Source: Falciphora oryzae (lineage: Eukaryota; Ascomycota; Sordariomycetes; Magnaporthales; Magnaporthaceae). From it: 64,000 nt of DNA. This document shows, one piece after another, positions 33,949 to 45,365 of this stretch. The stretch is from contig JNVV01000024.1 of NCBI GenBank assembly GCA_000733355.1, positions 203,865 to 267,864 of the forward strand, in the 5' to 3' direction. The first letter of the stretch is position 1. Each line of letters opens with the position of its first letter. The position numbers and the translations under genes are program-made. Under the pieces are notes generated by a model. The model worked only from the letters and a program-made list of their open reading frames with translations, was not told the DNA's origin and ran no database searches.

Positions 33949-35208
33949 CTTGCGGGCCTGGTGGGTGCGGATGGCGTCGGTCAGATAGGCTCGGGTCTGG
34001 GTCTGGGTGTTGCTGCTGGTAATGCGGCGGCGACAGTGCTCAGCAGCGTCGCGGGAAGAGGTCAGGGCAGTCGATCGGTCGAGGGAAGGACGGATCGGGG
34101 AGCGGGTTGCGTGGTGGTGCGAGGTCCAACTCGAGATCTGAGGCAAGGTAGAAACAGGGTGAAGGCAATAAGGGGCGTTGCTTCTAAAGTTGCCCGCGTG
34201 CAGATTGCGTCCAGCACATCGCACACCCGGGAGGGTCAATGTGCGGGGCATTTGAGCTTGCTGATAGCTCAGGCTAGACTCGACGTCAAGAGGGGCAATC
34301 GGGCAAGCCTGATGACCACCCCTCCGGCCCGAGATTTGCTGCGCGGTTGGCAGCGGTTCAATGCTTGGATGCGGGAGCGACGCACATGCGGTGACGCATC
34401 GAGGCGGGGTTGCGACAGCTGGAGCGCCGCTCTGCGCTCACTTACGTAACACATGTCAATCTTCGACTCTCGTCACGTGATGCGCAACCTTTGCCTGCTG
34501 GCTCCTCGCCTAAGGTTGCATTTTATTTTCTGCATACCCCATTTACAAATCCCTTGCGCTTCAACAGTCCGCTGGTTTCTATTGCTGGCTGACCAGCGAC
34601 GACGTTGGATTGCGCTCTCATGATACCCTCGTGTTCTGCCTCAGTTGGACGCCGCGATGGAGTGTGTGCTCCGAAAGTTCCGAGCGCTCGCTTGTTGGCA
34701 GCGAGCCGCACGCTGCGACCAGGCCGTTGGCCCCTGACCCACCAAAGGTGACGCCAAGTTGACGCCTATTGGCTCGACGGCTACTAGGGGTCGATGCCAG
34801 CCCCATCAGCCTCTCAGGTCGGGCAACAGCTGGAGGCGAGGCCCAGAAGCTAAGCGACCAGATAAGACAACCCCTAAGCCTCGACGCCGACGGTGTGCTG
34901 ACTTTTCCGCCCACTCGATTCATGTCATCACCATTTGCGAGATCCGTCCTGTCCAGGTGTAGCTCCGTCCTCTTTTGCTACGCACGCGCTGTTCCGCTCT
35001 GGGCCGTCGCCCTCACCGTCCTGCTCCTCGGCGCGTTGAGAGCACGCGTTGCGAGCGCCGCCGTCGGCTGGGGCGCTGGTAGTGCTGGAGGCGCGGGAGG
35101 CGTTACGAGCGACAAGGTTTCCGCACGCGATCGAGGGCGAAAAAGGAATAGCAAACGCCCTCCCTAGGAATACACAAAAGACCCGCGAGAAGCTCACGCT
35201 TGCGGAGG
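33949..35208. other. Divergent region, dipeptidase / THEM6-like gene
   Basis: About 1.26 kb. The first 300 bp remain in frame with the dipeptidase (possible targeting extension); the rest should hold both promoters. No other gene recognised. Confidence 0.55.
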
Positions 35209-36333
35209 ATGGCTTCCGCCGCATCTAATGTCGGCACGGCGGGACTGCTGGTGCCAGTGTTTGCGCCGCTGACGGCTCTGACACTGGCGTACACGGGCCA
35301 CCGGCTCACGAAGCTGCAATGGGGGCGGATACTGTACCGGTTCTTCACTGGGCCCGGGCGGGTCAGCCGGATCCTCATGCTCATTTTTCTGGTGACGAAC
35401 CGAAAAAACCTTCCATTTGCTTGGACCGCACGCGTCCTGGGCTCTCTGTTTCGCCATGTCGCCATCCGCCGGAGCCCGGGCCCGCCCCGCGTGCTCTACC
35501 ACTACTCCATCACGACGACCCACGCGTCCCTGCTCGAGACAGACTACAACTTCCACAAGTCCAATTCGACCTACTTCTCCGACCTCGACGTCTCGAGGTC
35601 GCACCTTGTCATGCACCTGTTTGCCCAGGGCATGGAGCGCGTGACAAAGAACGCCGCCTACAAGGTTGTGAGGGACAAGGAGGGGAACCTGATCAAGGGC
35701 GGCTTCGGCATAGGCTTGGGCTCTGTCTTCTGCTCGTTTAAGCGGGAGATCGCGCCGTATAGCAAATACGAGCTGTGGTCACGCATCTTGTGTTTCGACC
35801 GCAAGTGGATGTACATCCTGACGCACTTTGTCGACGCGGGCAAGGTGCGTCCCACCAGCTGGGACGGCAAGGGCTTGTTTGGCGGCGCTGGAAAAGTTAG
35901 ATCTCCAGGTGGCAAGAAGTTTACGGCGGAGACTGCGGGAGATGCAAACGGCCACTCGGTCGATCCCTCCATCGCCACTACCCCGGATTTCCAGAAGCAC
36001 ATCTTTGCCACGGCAGTCAGCAAGTACGTCTTCAAGCTCGGCCGCTTCACGGTGCACCCGGCCATCGTCATCGAGGAGAGCGGCCTGCTGCCCGAGCGGC
36101 CGGGAGGCTGGCGCGGTGGTGAGTCCGAGACTGGCACTCCCGAGGGCCTCTCTGGCTTCGAGGAGGAGCTGGCATCAGCTGCCCCAGACGACGCCAGCTG
36201 GGACTGGAGGATGACCGAGTTGGAACGGAGGAAAGGCATGGTCTTTGCCGAGCACTTTGCCGCCCTTGACGGCATGCACACCCTTTTCGACGGCGGGGAC
36301 GATGGTGCCCTGGGCCACTTCACGCCTGCTTAA
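35209..36333 (+). CDS. THEM6-like hotdog thioesterase-fold membrane protein
   Basis: Single exon of 374 aa. A hydrophobic N-terminal segment (LLVPVFAPLTALTLAYTG) and a second one (ILMLIFLVTNRKNLPFAW) suggest membrane association. The core ITTTHASLLETDYNFHKSNS, followed by TYFSDLDVSRSHLV, matches the D-x-N-x-H...N-S-x-Y pattern of THEM6/4HBT_2 hotdog proteins. Later strands include VVRDKEGNLIKGGFGIGLGSVF and KWMYILTHFV. A Gly/Ser-rich insertion comes before HIFATAVSKYVFKLGR. Fungal homologues are often called thioesterase or 'capsule polysaccharide biosynthesis' proteins; no activity is established. The C-terminal 80 residues look regulatory or disordered. Confidence 0.75.
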   Translation: MASAASNVGTAGLLVPVFAPLTALTLAYTGHRLTKLQWGRILYRFFTGPGRVSRILMLIFLVTNRKNLPFAWTARVLGSLFRHVAIRRSPGPPRVLYHYSITTTHASLLETDYNFHKSNSTYFSDLDVSRSHLVMHLFAQGMERVTKNAAYKVVRDKEGNLIKGGFGIGLGSVFCSFKREIAPYSKYELWSRILCFDRKWMYILTHFVDAGKVRPTSWDGKGLFGGAGKVRSPGGKKFTAETAGDANGHSVDPSIATTPDFQKHIFATAVSKYVFKLGRFTVHPAIVIEESGLLPERPGGWRGGESETGTPEGLSGFEEELASAAPDDASWDWRMTELERRKGMVFAEHFAALDGMHTLFDGGDDGALGHFTPA

Positions 36334-37303
36334 GTTTGGGACGGCGGCGTATTTGTACGATGAACTGTGGCTTCGCGACGCACATCCGTCGCCCGGATGG
36401 CCTCGGCGCACTTGGCACCTGGGGTTAGCTGGGGTTGCTCCCCGGGTCTCCGCTTGTCTTTGCCACTTGGTTGTTGGTGGTCCGGGTGGCTGTGTGTTCT
36501 GTTGTTTTTTTTCTTTGCTTCGGTGCAGCTGAGGTTTTGTGGGTTGTCCCGTCGGCCGTAAAATTTTTCTTCTCCTGTTCTGGAAGCGTTGCGGTTTGAA
36601 GGTCTTGTGGGTGCGGCGGTGGTCGTGTTTTCTTTTTGGTGGGATTCGCTTGCGGGTGCAAAACAGGGTCGATCTTGCGAGCTCGGCGAAGGATTGAAAC
36701 TGCTGTGTTTTTACTGGATCTAGACATTGGCTACACGGTTAAACCCTCTCTATTCCCGCCACCACGCGGCGGTTGTTGAACCTTATTTTGGTGGGAGTGG
36801 GCGCCTATCGCGCCTAGCCAACACCATCACCAGCATGACAGAAAGCACCGAAAATACATTTGTGAGACGAGGTTGGACCCTTGAGTGCGCAGGCCAGGGG
36901 TTGGCGGCACAGCCGCAGCGTGGTAGTGCCTCCACACAGGGAACCCAGCCTGACTCGACGCGGCTCCGCCTTCAAGGGTCCAACATCAAGCTAAGACGCC
37001 GCGCTGTCGCACATGTAGCTCTGGAAATAGATCTCCGCGATATCACGATCCGATGTGTCAACGACTGTCACCCTCCCCTGCGCGTCTGGGTCCCCTCGTG
37101 GGTCCCCCAGCGCCGGGGAAGACACCAACACTTAAGCATATCTGCTGCGGTATGCCCCATGAGGGGATGGCCTTTCTGGCCCTCTTTGCTCTTTCTCGAC
37201 TAGACTTGGCGACAAAGAGGGAAATGTGTACTAAGGGGGAGAACATACATACGCCAGCAGCATCACAGTCATACAACTCCGACGTCGGCGAATATCGGAC
37301 ACC
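36334..37303. other. Intergenic region between THEM6-like gene and 7TM receptor
   Basis: 970 bp in tandem orientation, with T-rich runs after the first gene. No recognisable gene or repeat. Confidence 0.6.
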
Positions 37304-39290
37304 ATGCCATACGATCCGGTTGTCGCGTCGGTAACGCTCACGGGCAGCGTGCTGTCCCTAGTCGCGTCGACATGCGTCCTCATCTCGTTTGCGGTATACC
37401 ACAAAGAGCAGCGGTCCTTCAGACATGCTCTCGTCCTTAATCTAACACTAGCCGGTAAGTATGGCTGGCTCTTTACTTCCCTGCAACCACCGCCAGATTA
37501 TCGATTTGCTGACTGGATCACAACCTTCTGCAGAGTTCGTAAACTCACTCGACAACTCAATATCAGGCATCATCTACATGAGGGACCACAAGCTCTTTCC
37601 GGGCAAGCCCTGCGCCATCAACGGCCTGGTGGGCCAGATCTCGGTGCAGGCCGTCGACTTCAGCATCCTGGCCATCGCCGTCATCACGCTCCTAACGGTG
37701 ACGCGCACCACCTTCATGCCGACCGTCCCGCGTATGACCAAGATCCTCGTCTGCCTCTCGGTCTGGGTCGTCCCGTTGACGACCGGAATCACCGCGACCG
37801 CCATGGGCACCATGGTCCCCGTCGGCACCAACTGGTGCTGGATCACGCCCGCGAGGCCCGACCTGCGGTACGCGCTCACCCACGGCTGGCGCTTCGCCGT
37901 CATCTTCGGCACCGTCGCCATCTACCTGTACATCTGGTACTACCTGCGCAACCACTTCCGATCAATGGGCAAGGCCATCAAGACGGGCTGGTCGCAGCTG
38001 TCGACGGAGGGACAGCAGCTTGACGACAACCCGGGCGCAGGAGGGAAGACTGGCCCTTTCCAGGGGAGCAGTGAAAGCGGGAAAGAGAAAGACGGGGGAG
38101 CGTTTGTGGAGACATTCGAGCACAGGCAGAGGAAGCAGAGCCTGGCGCAGGAGCAGGCTGACGCGTCGGCACGCCTCGCAGTCCCACAGACTGCGGCTAG
38201 GCGAGACAGCACGACCGGGTTCGGAATGTCGTTCTACAACGACAACCGCAGCAGCATGGGTGAAGGCGACAATGACGACCGAGAGGAGCTCCTCACGCCG
38301 GTCGAGAGGGAAAGGATCGCCGACGAGGAGTGGGCGAGGAAGCAGCAGATGAAGCTGCAGACCAAGAACGGGGGGGCGGGCGCCGTCTCGTGGACCCTGC
38401 CCACGATCCCGGACACGCCGCTGATCTCGAAGCCCAACACGCCGTCGACCTCGAACAGCAACACCCCCACCAAGATCGGCTTCGCCATCAGCGAAGACAG
38501 CCCGCAGACATCTCCCCGAACGGTGCGGGGCCGCCCGGGCGGCGACGCCATGGACGCCGTCGTCGTCACCGGCGGCGGGCCGGCGAGGCCAGAGCGTGCA
38601 CACAGGCGCAGCGTGTCGGACGCGAGCGGCATTGTCGACCCCTCCCGGGGCGCGCAGAACCACAAGAGGAACACGTCCGCCTCGAGTATGACCACCGACA
38701 ACAGCAGGGCGTCGGTCGCGTCCACCTACAGCCTATTCCCCAACGCAAAGACCAGCGCGACCCGGCGGTCCATCCCGGCCGAGGGCTTCGGACTCTCGGC
38801 GGCGGCGACCGCGACGCCGACGGCGCCCACCTTCGCGGCGGCCCAGGCACAGCAGCAGCAGCAGCAGCAGCAGCAGGGGCAGACCAAGAAGGCGGCGGCG
38901 ATGGAGGAGGCGGGCAGGGAGTGGCCCTCGGTGCTGCCATGGAAGTCGCGGGCCCCGCCGCCGCCGCGCCGCCCGACCAACGTCAGCGAGTTCCCGATGC
39001 GGCAGGAGAAGCGGCACGTGGACCGCGAGGTCAAGCGCATGCTGCTCCTCAACGCGTACCCGATCCTCTACGTCATCCTCTGGGTGCCCGGGCTCATCAA
39101 CCGGCTCATGGAGGCGGCCGGCCACCCGCTCACGGGGCGGGCGGCGCAGGCGCTGCAGAGCTCGAGCCAGTTTATTGGTCTGGCCAACGCGCTGACCTAC
39201 GGGTTCAACCGTCACATCAGGCACAGGATAACGGGCGACCTGGTCTCGAAGCTGAGGCTGGGCAAGGTGAATGAGATAATAAACCGATAG
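37304..39290 (+). CDS. Git3/cAMP-receptor-like seven-transmembrane receptor
   Basis: Two exons, 37304..37454 and 37534..39290, joined at GTAAGT...CAG to restore NLTLAEFVNSLDN; 635 aa. Five hydrophobic helices lie in the first 220 residues, starting with SVTLTGSVLSLVASTCVLIS; TM3 includes CAINGLVGQISVQAVDFSIL. A very long third cytoplasmic loop of about 300 residues follows, Ser/Pro-rich, with a poly-Gln run encoded at about 38850-38876. The last two helices are NAYPILYVILWVPGLI and QFIGLANALTYGFNRHI, matching the Git3 C-terminal module. Family knowledge: carbon- or cAMP-type sensing through a G-protein alpha subunit and adenylate cyclase at the plasma membrane. The ligand is unknown. Confidence 0.88.
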
Positions 39291-39546
39291 GTTGGCTTCC
39301 ATGTTCTTTTTTTTTTTTTTTGTTTTTTATTTTATTTGGCCGGGCGACGAATTTGCCTTGTACACGCCCATGTGGCTTCTATTTGCATATAGCACTGAGC
39401 GATTGTTTTGTTTGGGTAGCTGCCCAGTATTTTTTCCTTTGTCATCACAGATACCATAGCGACTGCTTTACACTCCCTATACTCTATCAATCATATGGGT
39501 TATTCTTTTGCAGCCTGTTCAGATATGGCCGACACACGATCATCCA

Positions 39547-39602
39547 CCTTCGGGTGCATCGAACTTCGGGTGTATCGACCTTCGGGTGTATCGACCTTCG
39601 GG
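39547..39602. repeat. 16-bp tandem repeat, about 3.5 copies
   Basis: Unit CCTTCGGGTGTATCGA repeated at 39547, 39563, 39579 and partly at 39595, with one or two changes in the first two units. Confidence 0.85.
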
Positions 39603-39972
39603 CAGCCCCTCGCGCCCCGAGGCGGGATTCGGGAATGCGCCCGCTCGCGAGGCGATTGCAAACACGGGGATAAGTGGCGGACTAAAGACCGATGGTCCGT
39701 GGATGATTACGATGGAAGATTCGCTAGTGTTTGTGTACATAAGCACGTGCTGAATTTGGGCCGGCGTTCGTCAAAATCTGAGGCCGGCAACGGGATTCCC
39801 AGCAGACCCCCCGGTCCACCTGGCGAGCCCGTAGACGACGGCTTACCTCCGAGAAACCCGCTTCGAGGAGTCACGAAGAGAGGGCCGTCAATGTCGGCAA
39901 GAGACTCACGATGATGACCCTGTTCCATAGGATCCACAGCAGCTCGCGCAAGGCCTCCAGTTTCGGCGAGTG

Positions 39973-39979
39973 TATAAAA
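39973..39979 (+). promoter_or_regulatory. Candidate TATA box of the NmrA-like gene
   Basis: TATAAAA about 188 bp upstream of the ATG. A second TATAAAT lies at 40134, only 33 bp before the ATG and less likely. Sequence match only. Confidence 0.35.
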
Positions 39980-40166
39980 CTCCCGGGATCGCTTGCCGTC
40001 CTGATGGCGAGCACATCGTGACATTCTCCAGACAAGGATACTTTACCTTGACTAAAGCAGCACCGCCACCAAGGAACGCTCCAACCCACATCAATTAGAG
40101 TTCGTGCTGTATTATCCCAAAATAAACCCCCTATAAATTCTCCAACACAACCTCGACTCCACCAGA

Positions 40167-41126
40167 ATGTCACCAAAATTCATCGTATTCGGCCCCACCG
40201 GCGCCATCGCCAGCGTCGCGGCCATGACGGCCCGCCAGCTCGGCGCCCATGTCGTTCTGGCCATGCGCAACACCTCCAAGCCCATCCCGGGCCTGCCCGC
40301 GGAGCTCGAGAGCAAAGGTGGCTTCGAGCGCGTGCAGGCCGACCTGGGCGACCCGGAGTCCGTCGTGGCGGCCGTGGCCAAGACGGGCGCCAAGCGCGCG
40401 CTGTTCTACATCAACATCGCCAACACGGACGGCATGCTCTCGACGGTGCAGGCGCTCAAGGACTCGGGCGTGGAGTTCCCCGTCCTGATCAGCAGCATCA
40501 CGGTCCACAACCGCGGCGCGTCGATGGAGGAGCTGGCCTCGCAGACCGACGACATGATCTCGCGCGCCCACGCCGCCGTCGAGGTCTCGCTCGCGAAAGT
40601 GTACGGTCCGGGAGGCTATGTCGCGCTGCGCCCGGGCTTCTTCGACAGCAACTCGTTCCGCTGGCTCGGCGGGGGCGCGCTCGCGAGCGGCCGCGTCACG
40701 CTCGACTTCCCCGAGCGGAAGTACGACTGGATCGCGCCCGAGGACATTGGGCGCGTCGCGGCGCACGTCGCGACGCGTGCCGGCGGGGCGAGCGAGGTCG
40801 TGGCCGAGGCCGGCGGCGAGGGGATCGTGCTGATGGGGCCCACGGTGATGTCGGCGCGCGACGGCACGCAGGCGATCGCTAGGGGCGCTGGGTTCGGGGA
40901 GGTCGAGATCGAGGAGATCGTGGACGAGGAGGCTGTAGTTCGGCATATGGTCGAGAAGCAGGGCGTCCCTCAGTTCCTGGCCGTGACGCTGGCCAAGCAC
41001 AGCGGCGATTACGCCTTGAACGAGGAGAGCACCGCGGTCGGGCCGGCGAATATTCTCAGGTTTGGCGATGGAAAGATTACCAGTCTGGAGGAGTGGGCTG
41101 CGGCGCACAAGGATTCGTTTAACTAA
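40167..41126 (+). CDS. NmrA-like NAD(P)-binding Rossmann protein (atypical SDR)
   Basis: Single exon of 319 aa. Begins SPKFIVFGPTGAIASVAA, a GxxGxxx dinucleotide-binding motif of atypical short-chain dehydrogenases. Further family marks are VLAMRNTSKPIPG after strand 2 (basic residues suit NADP), ALFYINIANTDGM, PVLISSITVHNRG and LRPGFFDSNSFRW. The classic YxxxK catalytic pair is not evident, as in NmrA-like and triphenylmethane-reductase-like members, which act as redox sensors or as isomerases/reductases. The exact role cannot be assigned. Confidence 0.8.
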   Translation: MSPKFIVFGPTGAIASVAAMTARQLGAHVVLAMRNTSKPIPGLPAELESKGGFERVQADLGDPESVVAAVAKTGAKRALFYINIANTDGMLSTVQALKDSGVEFPVLISSITVHNRGASMEELASQTDDMISRAHAAVEVSLAKVYGPGGYVALRPGFFDSNSFRWLGGGALASGRVTLDFPERKYDWIAPEDIGRVAAHVATRAGGASEVVAEAGGEGIVLMGPTVMSARDGTQAIARGAGFGEVEIEEIVDEEAVVRHMVEKQGVPQFLAVTLAKHSGDYALNEESTAVGPANILRFGDGKITSLEEWAAAHKDSFN

Positions 41127-41529
41127 GCGCATGCTTATCTAGCATATCTTGATCGATCTCAACTCTTCCGTCCAGGATAGCTGTCCTTAATAATAGACGG
41201 TAATTACACCTTGACTTGGCTTTGTGTTTGGTCCATCAATCACGGCCTTCATCTTGGAGCTCTTCCATTCGCAGGTGACAACACCCGCGAAACAGAGGCA
41301 CCCAATAGCCAGGCGCGGCCCACGTGGATGGCTGTATTGATGCCTGGCCACGCCCAACTGCACTCAGGGCTTGTCTTTCCCCTCCATCTCCCCTCACCTC
41401 CCCTCCCTCTTCCTCGATCATCCATTTCGAAATCGCTCGCCACTTTTCCGCATTGCTCAATCCAGTTCGCCCAAGTTCCTCCAACCCGCCACATCCTGCT
41501 CTTCATATTATCGCGCATCCAGATCCACG
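41127..41529. other. Spacer between NmrA-like gene and NLR gene
   Basis: 403 bp in tandem orientation; the last 150 bp are CT-rich like a fungal 5' leader. No gene. Confidence 0.6.
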
Positions 41530-44500
41530 ATGGAGACACTTGCTGCCTTCGGACTCGCGGCAAATATCGCCCAGTTCGCCGAGCTTGGCTACAAAATGGT
41601 CAATACCATCATCGAGGTTTACCACAGCAAGAACGGTCTCACAGCCGAAAACGCCGACTTTGAGGATGCGGCCAACAATCTCAAAACCATCAGCATTCGG
41701 CTCAAAAACGATCGCAAGATAATCACAAGCAATCCTGATATGGAGCGCCTGCTCAAGAAATCCATCGGCGCATCCGACGACCTCCTGAAGGAGCTTGATA
41801 GCCTCAAGTTCGACGGTGGCTCGGCCTATGTCGGCGAGCGACTCGCAAAGCTCATGGTTGCCATGTGGACCATCAGACGGAAGCGCAAGGTCGGGGCGCT
41901 CAACTTGCGGATCGTCGAAATTCGGCAACAACTTCTCCTCGGGATCCAAAGCCTGATCCTTCGGCAAGGGGGTGAAGTGGTGCGGTCGCTTCATGTGCTC
42001 AACGAGGGTGTGAAAAAGTCACAGGAGTGGCACGAGACACACGCGGGGCTACTTGATGCAAAGCTTCAGGGGCTGGAGAAGCAACTGGCCGTTCGTGAAT
42101 CGTGGGCGCAGTCTCACGACGCGTTGACGGACTTTACCCGAGGTTTTTCGACTTTGTCGAACAATGGCGCAATCATAGCACCATCTCTGCAATCCTCAAG
42201 AGTTTGCATTTCAAGCAACTGAGGGAACGCCAAAGCGAGATCCCGACGGCGCACAAAAACACGTTTGAGTGGATGTTCAACAGTAACGGCGGGGAAGAGT
42301 TCAGGACCTGGTTGGGTAGTTCCTCAAAGGACATATTTTGGATCACAGGCAAAGCCGGTTCCGGAAAGTCGACATTGATCAAGTTTCTCCTTGAACACCC
42401 CCGAACCAAAGAGCTTCTGGAACAGTGGGCTACCTCTAGTGGCCAAAAGCCACTGCTCCTTGTGAGCCACTTCTTCTGGTCGGGAGGTGGCAAACTCCAA
42501 AGGGCCCACGAGGGTCTATTAAGGACAATCCTTTTCCAGATCCTGCTCGCGTATCCAGAGCTCATTAAGACAGTTTGCCCCGACCGCTTTTCGCCCTATC
42601 GCTCTCTCGATTCCTGGACTATCAATGAGCTGCGAGACGTATTTGAACGACTTGCAAGCATCGAATCATTGCCCGCGCGGATATTCCTCTTCATCGATGG
42701 TCTCGACGAATTCGATGGCCAGCCTGCCGATATAATTGATGCTGTCCGGAGGTTGGCTGCTTGCACGGGTATCAAAATTTGTTGCTCGAGTAGACCTTGG
42801 CTCGAGTTCGAAAAGGAGTTCGAATCAGCAGCAGGCCGAATTCGCATCCACGATCTCACGAAAGACGATATAAGGCGGTACGTTCACGATTGCTTCGCGA
42901 AGGACAGCAAATACAAGAAGCTGCGCGCACAAGATCCATCCGAAGCAACAAATCTAGTTGAGGCTGTGACGTCCCGTGCCGAGGGTGTCTTCTTTTGGGT
43001 TTTCCTTGCGGTGAAGTCGCTCTTGCGAGGATTGGACCACGACAACGATCTCAACACCATGAGCCAGAGACTCGGCGACATACCAAAAGATCTGAACGAG
43101 TTCTTCAAGAAGATGCTCGAGTCAATCGAGAATGTGTACAAGGGAGAGGCAGCTCGTATACTGCGATGTCTTCTTCTTGCCAACTCCGCCTTACCAGTCG
43201 CCTTGTTCGCAGCCATGCACAACCACGAGGGAATTTTCGAATCTCTGAGACTCGGCGACTTCTTCGGCAGTTCAGACCGACAAGGCCCTCTTCTTCCTCG
43301 GTCCAACTGGGGACTCAAGTGGACACAGGCGGCTCGGGCCAAATTAGATCCATAGGTCGCATTCAGGAATGCGGAGAACAGTTACGAGGAAACACCGAGA
43401 CTGGCGCGATTGCGATACAGCGGGTCGTCTGACGACGCAAAACACCCCTACGGTTCCGATGCACTACAGACAACGATCCAGAGAATACAACATCGGTGCC
43501 GCGATTTGGTCCAAGTCTGCGACTCAACGGAAGATGTCTGGGGATGGCGTCCTCGGGTGGGCTTCATCCATCGCACTGTGGTCGACTTCCTGAAAACACC
43601 GGAATCGCATGTTCTGCTTTCGGAATCACACCCGCCAGGGTACCTCGAGTTTTCCCTGGCTCGCTCCTATCTCCAATGTGCCATGGACTTTTGTCTGGCA
43701 TCATCCCGAATCTTCCAAGACTGCGTCCGATGGATTCTGTGGCTTGCCACGGCTGACGACTCGGGCCGGGCCATTTTCACCCTATTCAAGCTTGACAGCT
43801 TCGTTGTCAGCCTTCACGATGACACGTATGACTGGATTCAGAGCAATCGGGCGAGAAACCTCGTCTTGCGGGGTTTGGAAAATGAGACTGAATCGAATCG
43901 AGCAGGCAGAGTTCCGGGCTGTGCAGGATGTGGCAAGGTCATTTTTTTGCGTCTACCTGACAGCCCGACGGCGACTATGCTGTTACCAATAGTCTCACGG
44001 CTGGGACTGGTTAGACTCTGGCACCTTTTGCCTGGCAACCTAGCTACGGCCCATTTTGAGGACCACGTGATTTGGTACAACACTCTCTTCCAAGCCCTTC
44101 AACCCGTCATCAACCCGACCGTATCTGAGGAAATCGAGCTCCCGGACTCTACTACAATTGATCTTGAAGCCCTTCAATATCTTATCACCAGGGCAAAGAC
44201 CGAATTGGGGCCGGAGAACGCCCGGGCGATATTTCATCTAAGCACCAACACACCTGACCTCGTCTTAAGCTTTAAGACCGACCGGGACCAGCCAGGACTT
44301 GACAGTTTCGCGGGACTTATCTTATCTTCAATGTCGACGGATTGTGTCAAATGGGGTCTGGGTGGCGTCCCAGGTGACACTCTTTGGAAATGCTTCTTAG
44401 AGTCTATCCGAGACTCTGGCGCTCCAGACAATGCTTTCGAAGTTTGCAAACTCCTGCTAGAGTGTCATGTGGGATCGAAAGAAGTACGTTTAAGAGTGGA

Positions 44501-44738
44501 GGAGGCTACTTCTGTGCCACAGTTTGGGTCGCATATGGGCAACGGCATGCGTGTGGCTGAAGTTTATTTTCAGCGTGTCTTTGGGCACAAGCGTGCGTCG
44601 GAACTCCTGGGACTTCTCAAGGAGCAGGAGCCGATGGATTCCTGGTCGACGCCAACATGGAAATTTGGGCCGGAGGGAAAACGACTTCGGTTGGACAAGC
44701 AGATGTGGTGTTGGACAACTGCCCCGCCCCAACCCTGA
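41530..44738 (+). CDS. NACHT-type NLR (STAND NTPase), reading frame of doubtful integrity
   Basis: Starts METLAAFGLAANIAQFAELG, a common fungal NLR N-terminal helical domain with coiled-coil character. The NACHT follows: P-loop FWITGKAGSGKSTL (about 42333-42374) and Walker B IFLFIDGLDEFDG (about 42682-42720), then CCSSRPWLEFE. The winged-helix-like region ends VGFIHRTVVDFLKTPE (DUF7791-like). The C-terminal 300 residues show no WD40, ankyrin or TPR repeats. Two problems exist. First, the frame changes near 42100-42180; a 77-bp GTGGGC...TAG intron (42102-42178) would fix it. Second, an in-frame TAG lies at 43353-43355 with the same frame continuing to 44738; removing 43301-43366 as a weak intron is possible. 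Either the gene has poor introns or it is a recent pseudogene. Fungal NLRs act in nonself recognition and cell death. Confidence 0.65.
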
Positions 44739-45365
44739 CACGGAAAGCCTGGAAGCGGCAGCGGTTGTTCTTGAAGGTCAAGGTGTACGGGTGGTCCAAG
44801 GGAAATACTTAGCGCCGACCTGGCTGGGAATCATGCTTTTTGCACGGAACAACTTCACAAGGAAGCCTTTGTAGCACAGTCGGGGAATGACATGAATCAT
44901 CCTGTAGCTTGGAGGTTTCGTAGTGTAACTAGCTTAGATACCAAATAATAAATTTGAAGTGATAATTAACAGCCTCTCAATCTTGAAGCTTCCACGTTTT
45001 TATGTATGAGAAGAAAGGAAACGAAACGAATAGAGGTTCCCAGGTAATTAGTCTGAGGCGTCGCGCCTTTGATGGCACGACAAAAGGCACGAACCCCAAG
45101 TCGGAAAAGTCTTGTAAAGGCGTGCGGCTCTACCTGCCCTTTCGATATAATGATGTAAGCTACCCACGTAGCTTCGCGATCTCATCTCCTGCCACGTCGC
45201 GGGCCGGATCAACATACTGTCTACCTATCGTCGAGATGAACATAGTCTGATGCTCTCTCAGGATGAGTAACAATAACAACGGAAGCAGCGGCAGCGGGCA
45301 GCGACAACGGCAACGGGAATGGTCACGACAACCTTGCTGGACACAAGAGCAGCGCCATAGGGCCC
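44739..45365. other. Spacer after the NLR gene
   Basis: 627 bp with AT-richer stretches; no supported gene. The last 100 bp are AAC/AGC-rich low-complexity sequence. Confidence 0.55.

Larger units (their letters stand above)
39291..40166. other. Intergenic region between 7TM receptor and NmrA-like gene
   Basis: 876 bp in tandem orientation. Holds a T tract near 39308-39322, a 16-bp tandem repeat and TATA-like sites before the next gene; no coding sequence recognised. Confidence 0.6.

Noticed and set aside
36727..37203. 158-codon open frame upstream of the receptor
   Set aside because: No motif, and begins without an ATG context or splice support; likely promoter/leader sequence.
40170..41132. 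320-codon open frame on the minus strand
   Set aside because: Exact antisense of the NmrA-like gene; Arg/His-rich with no motif.
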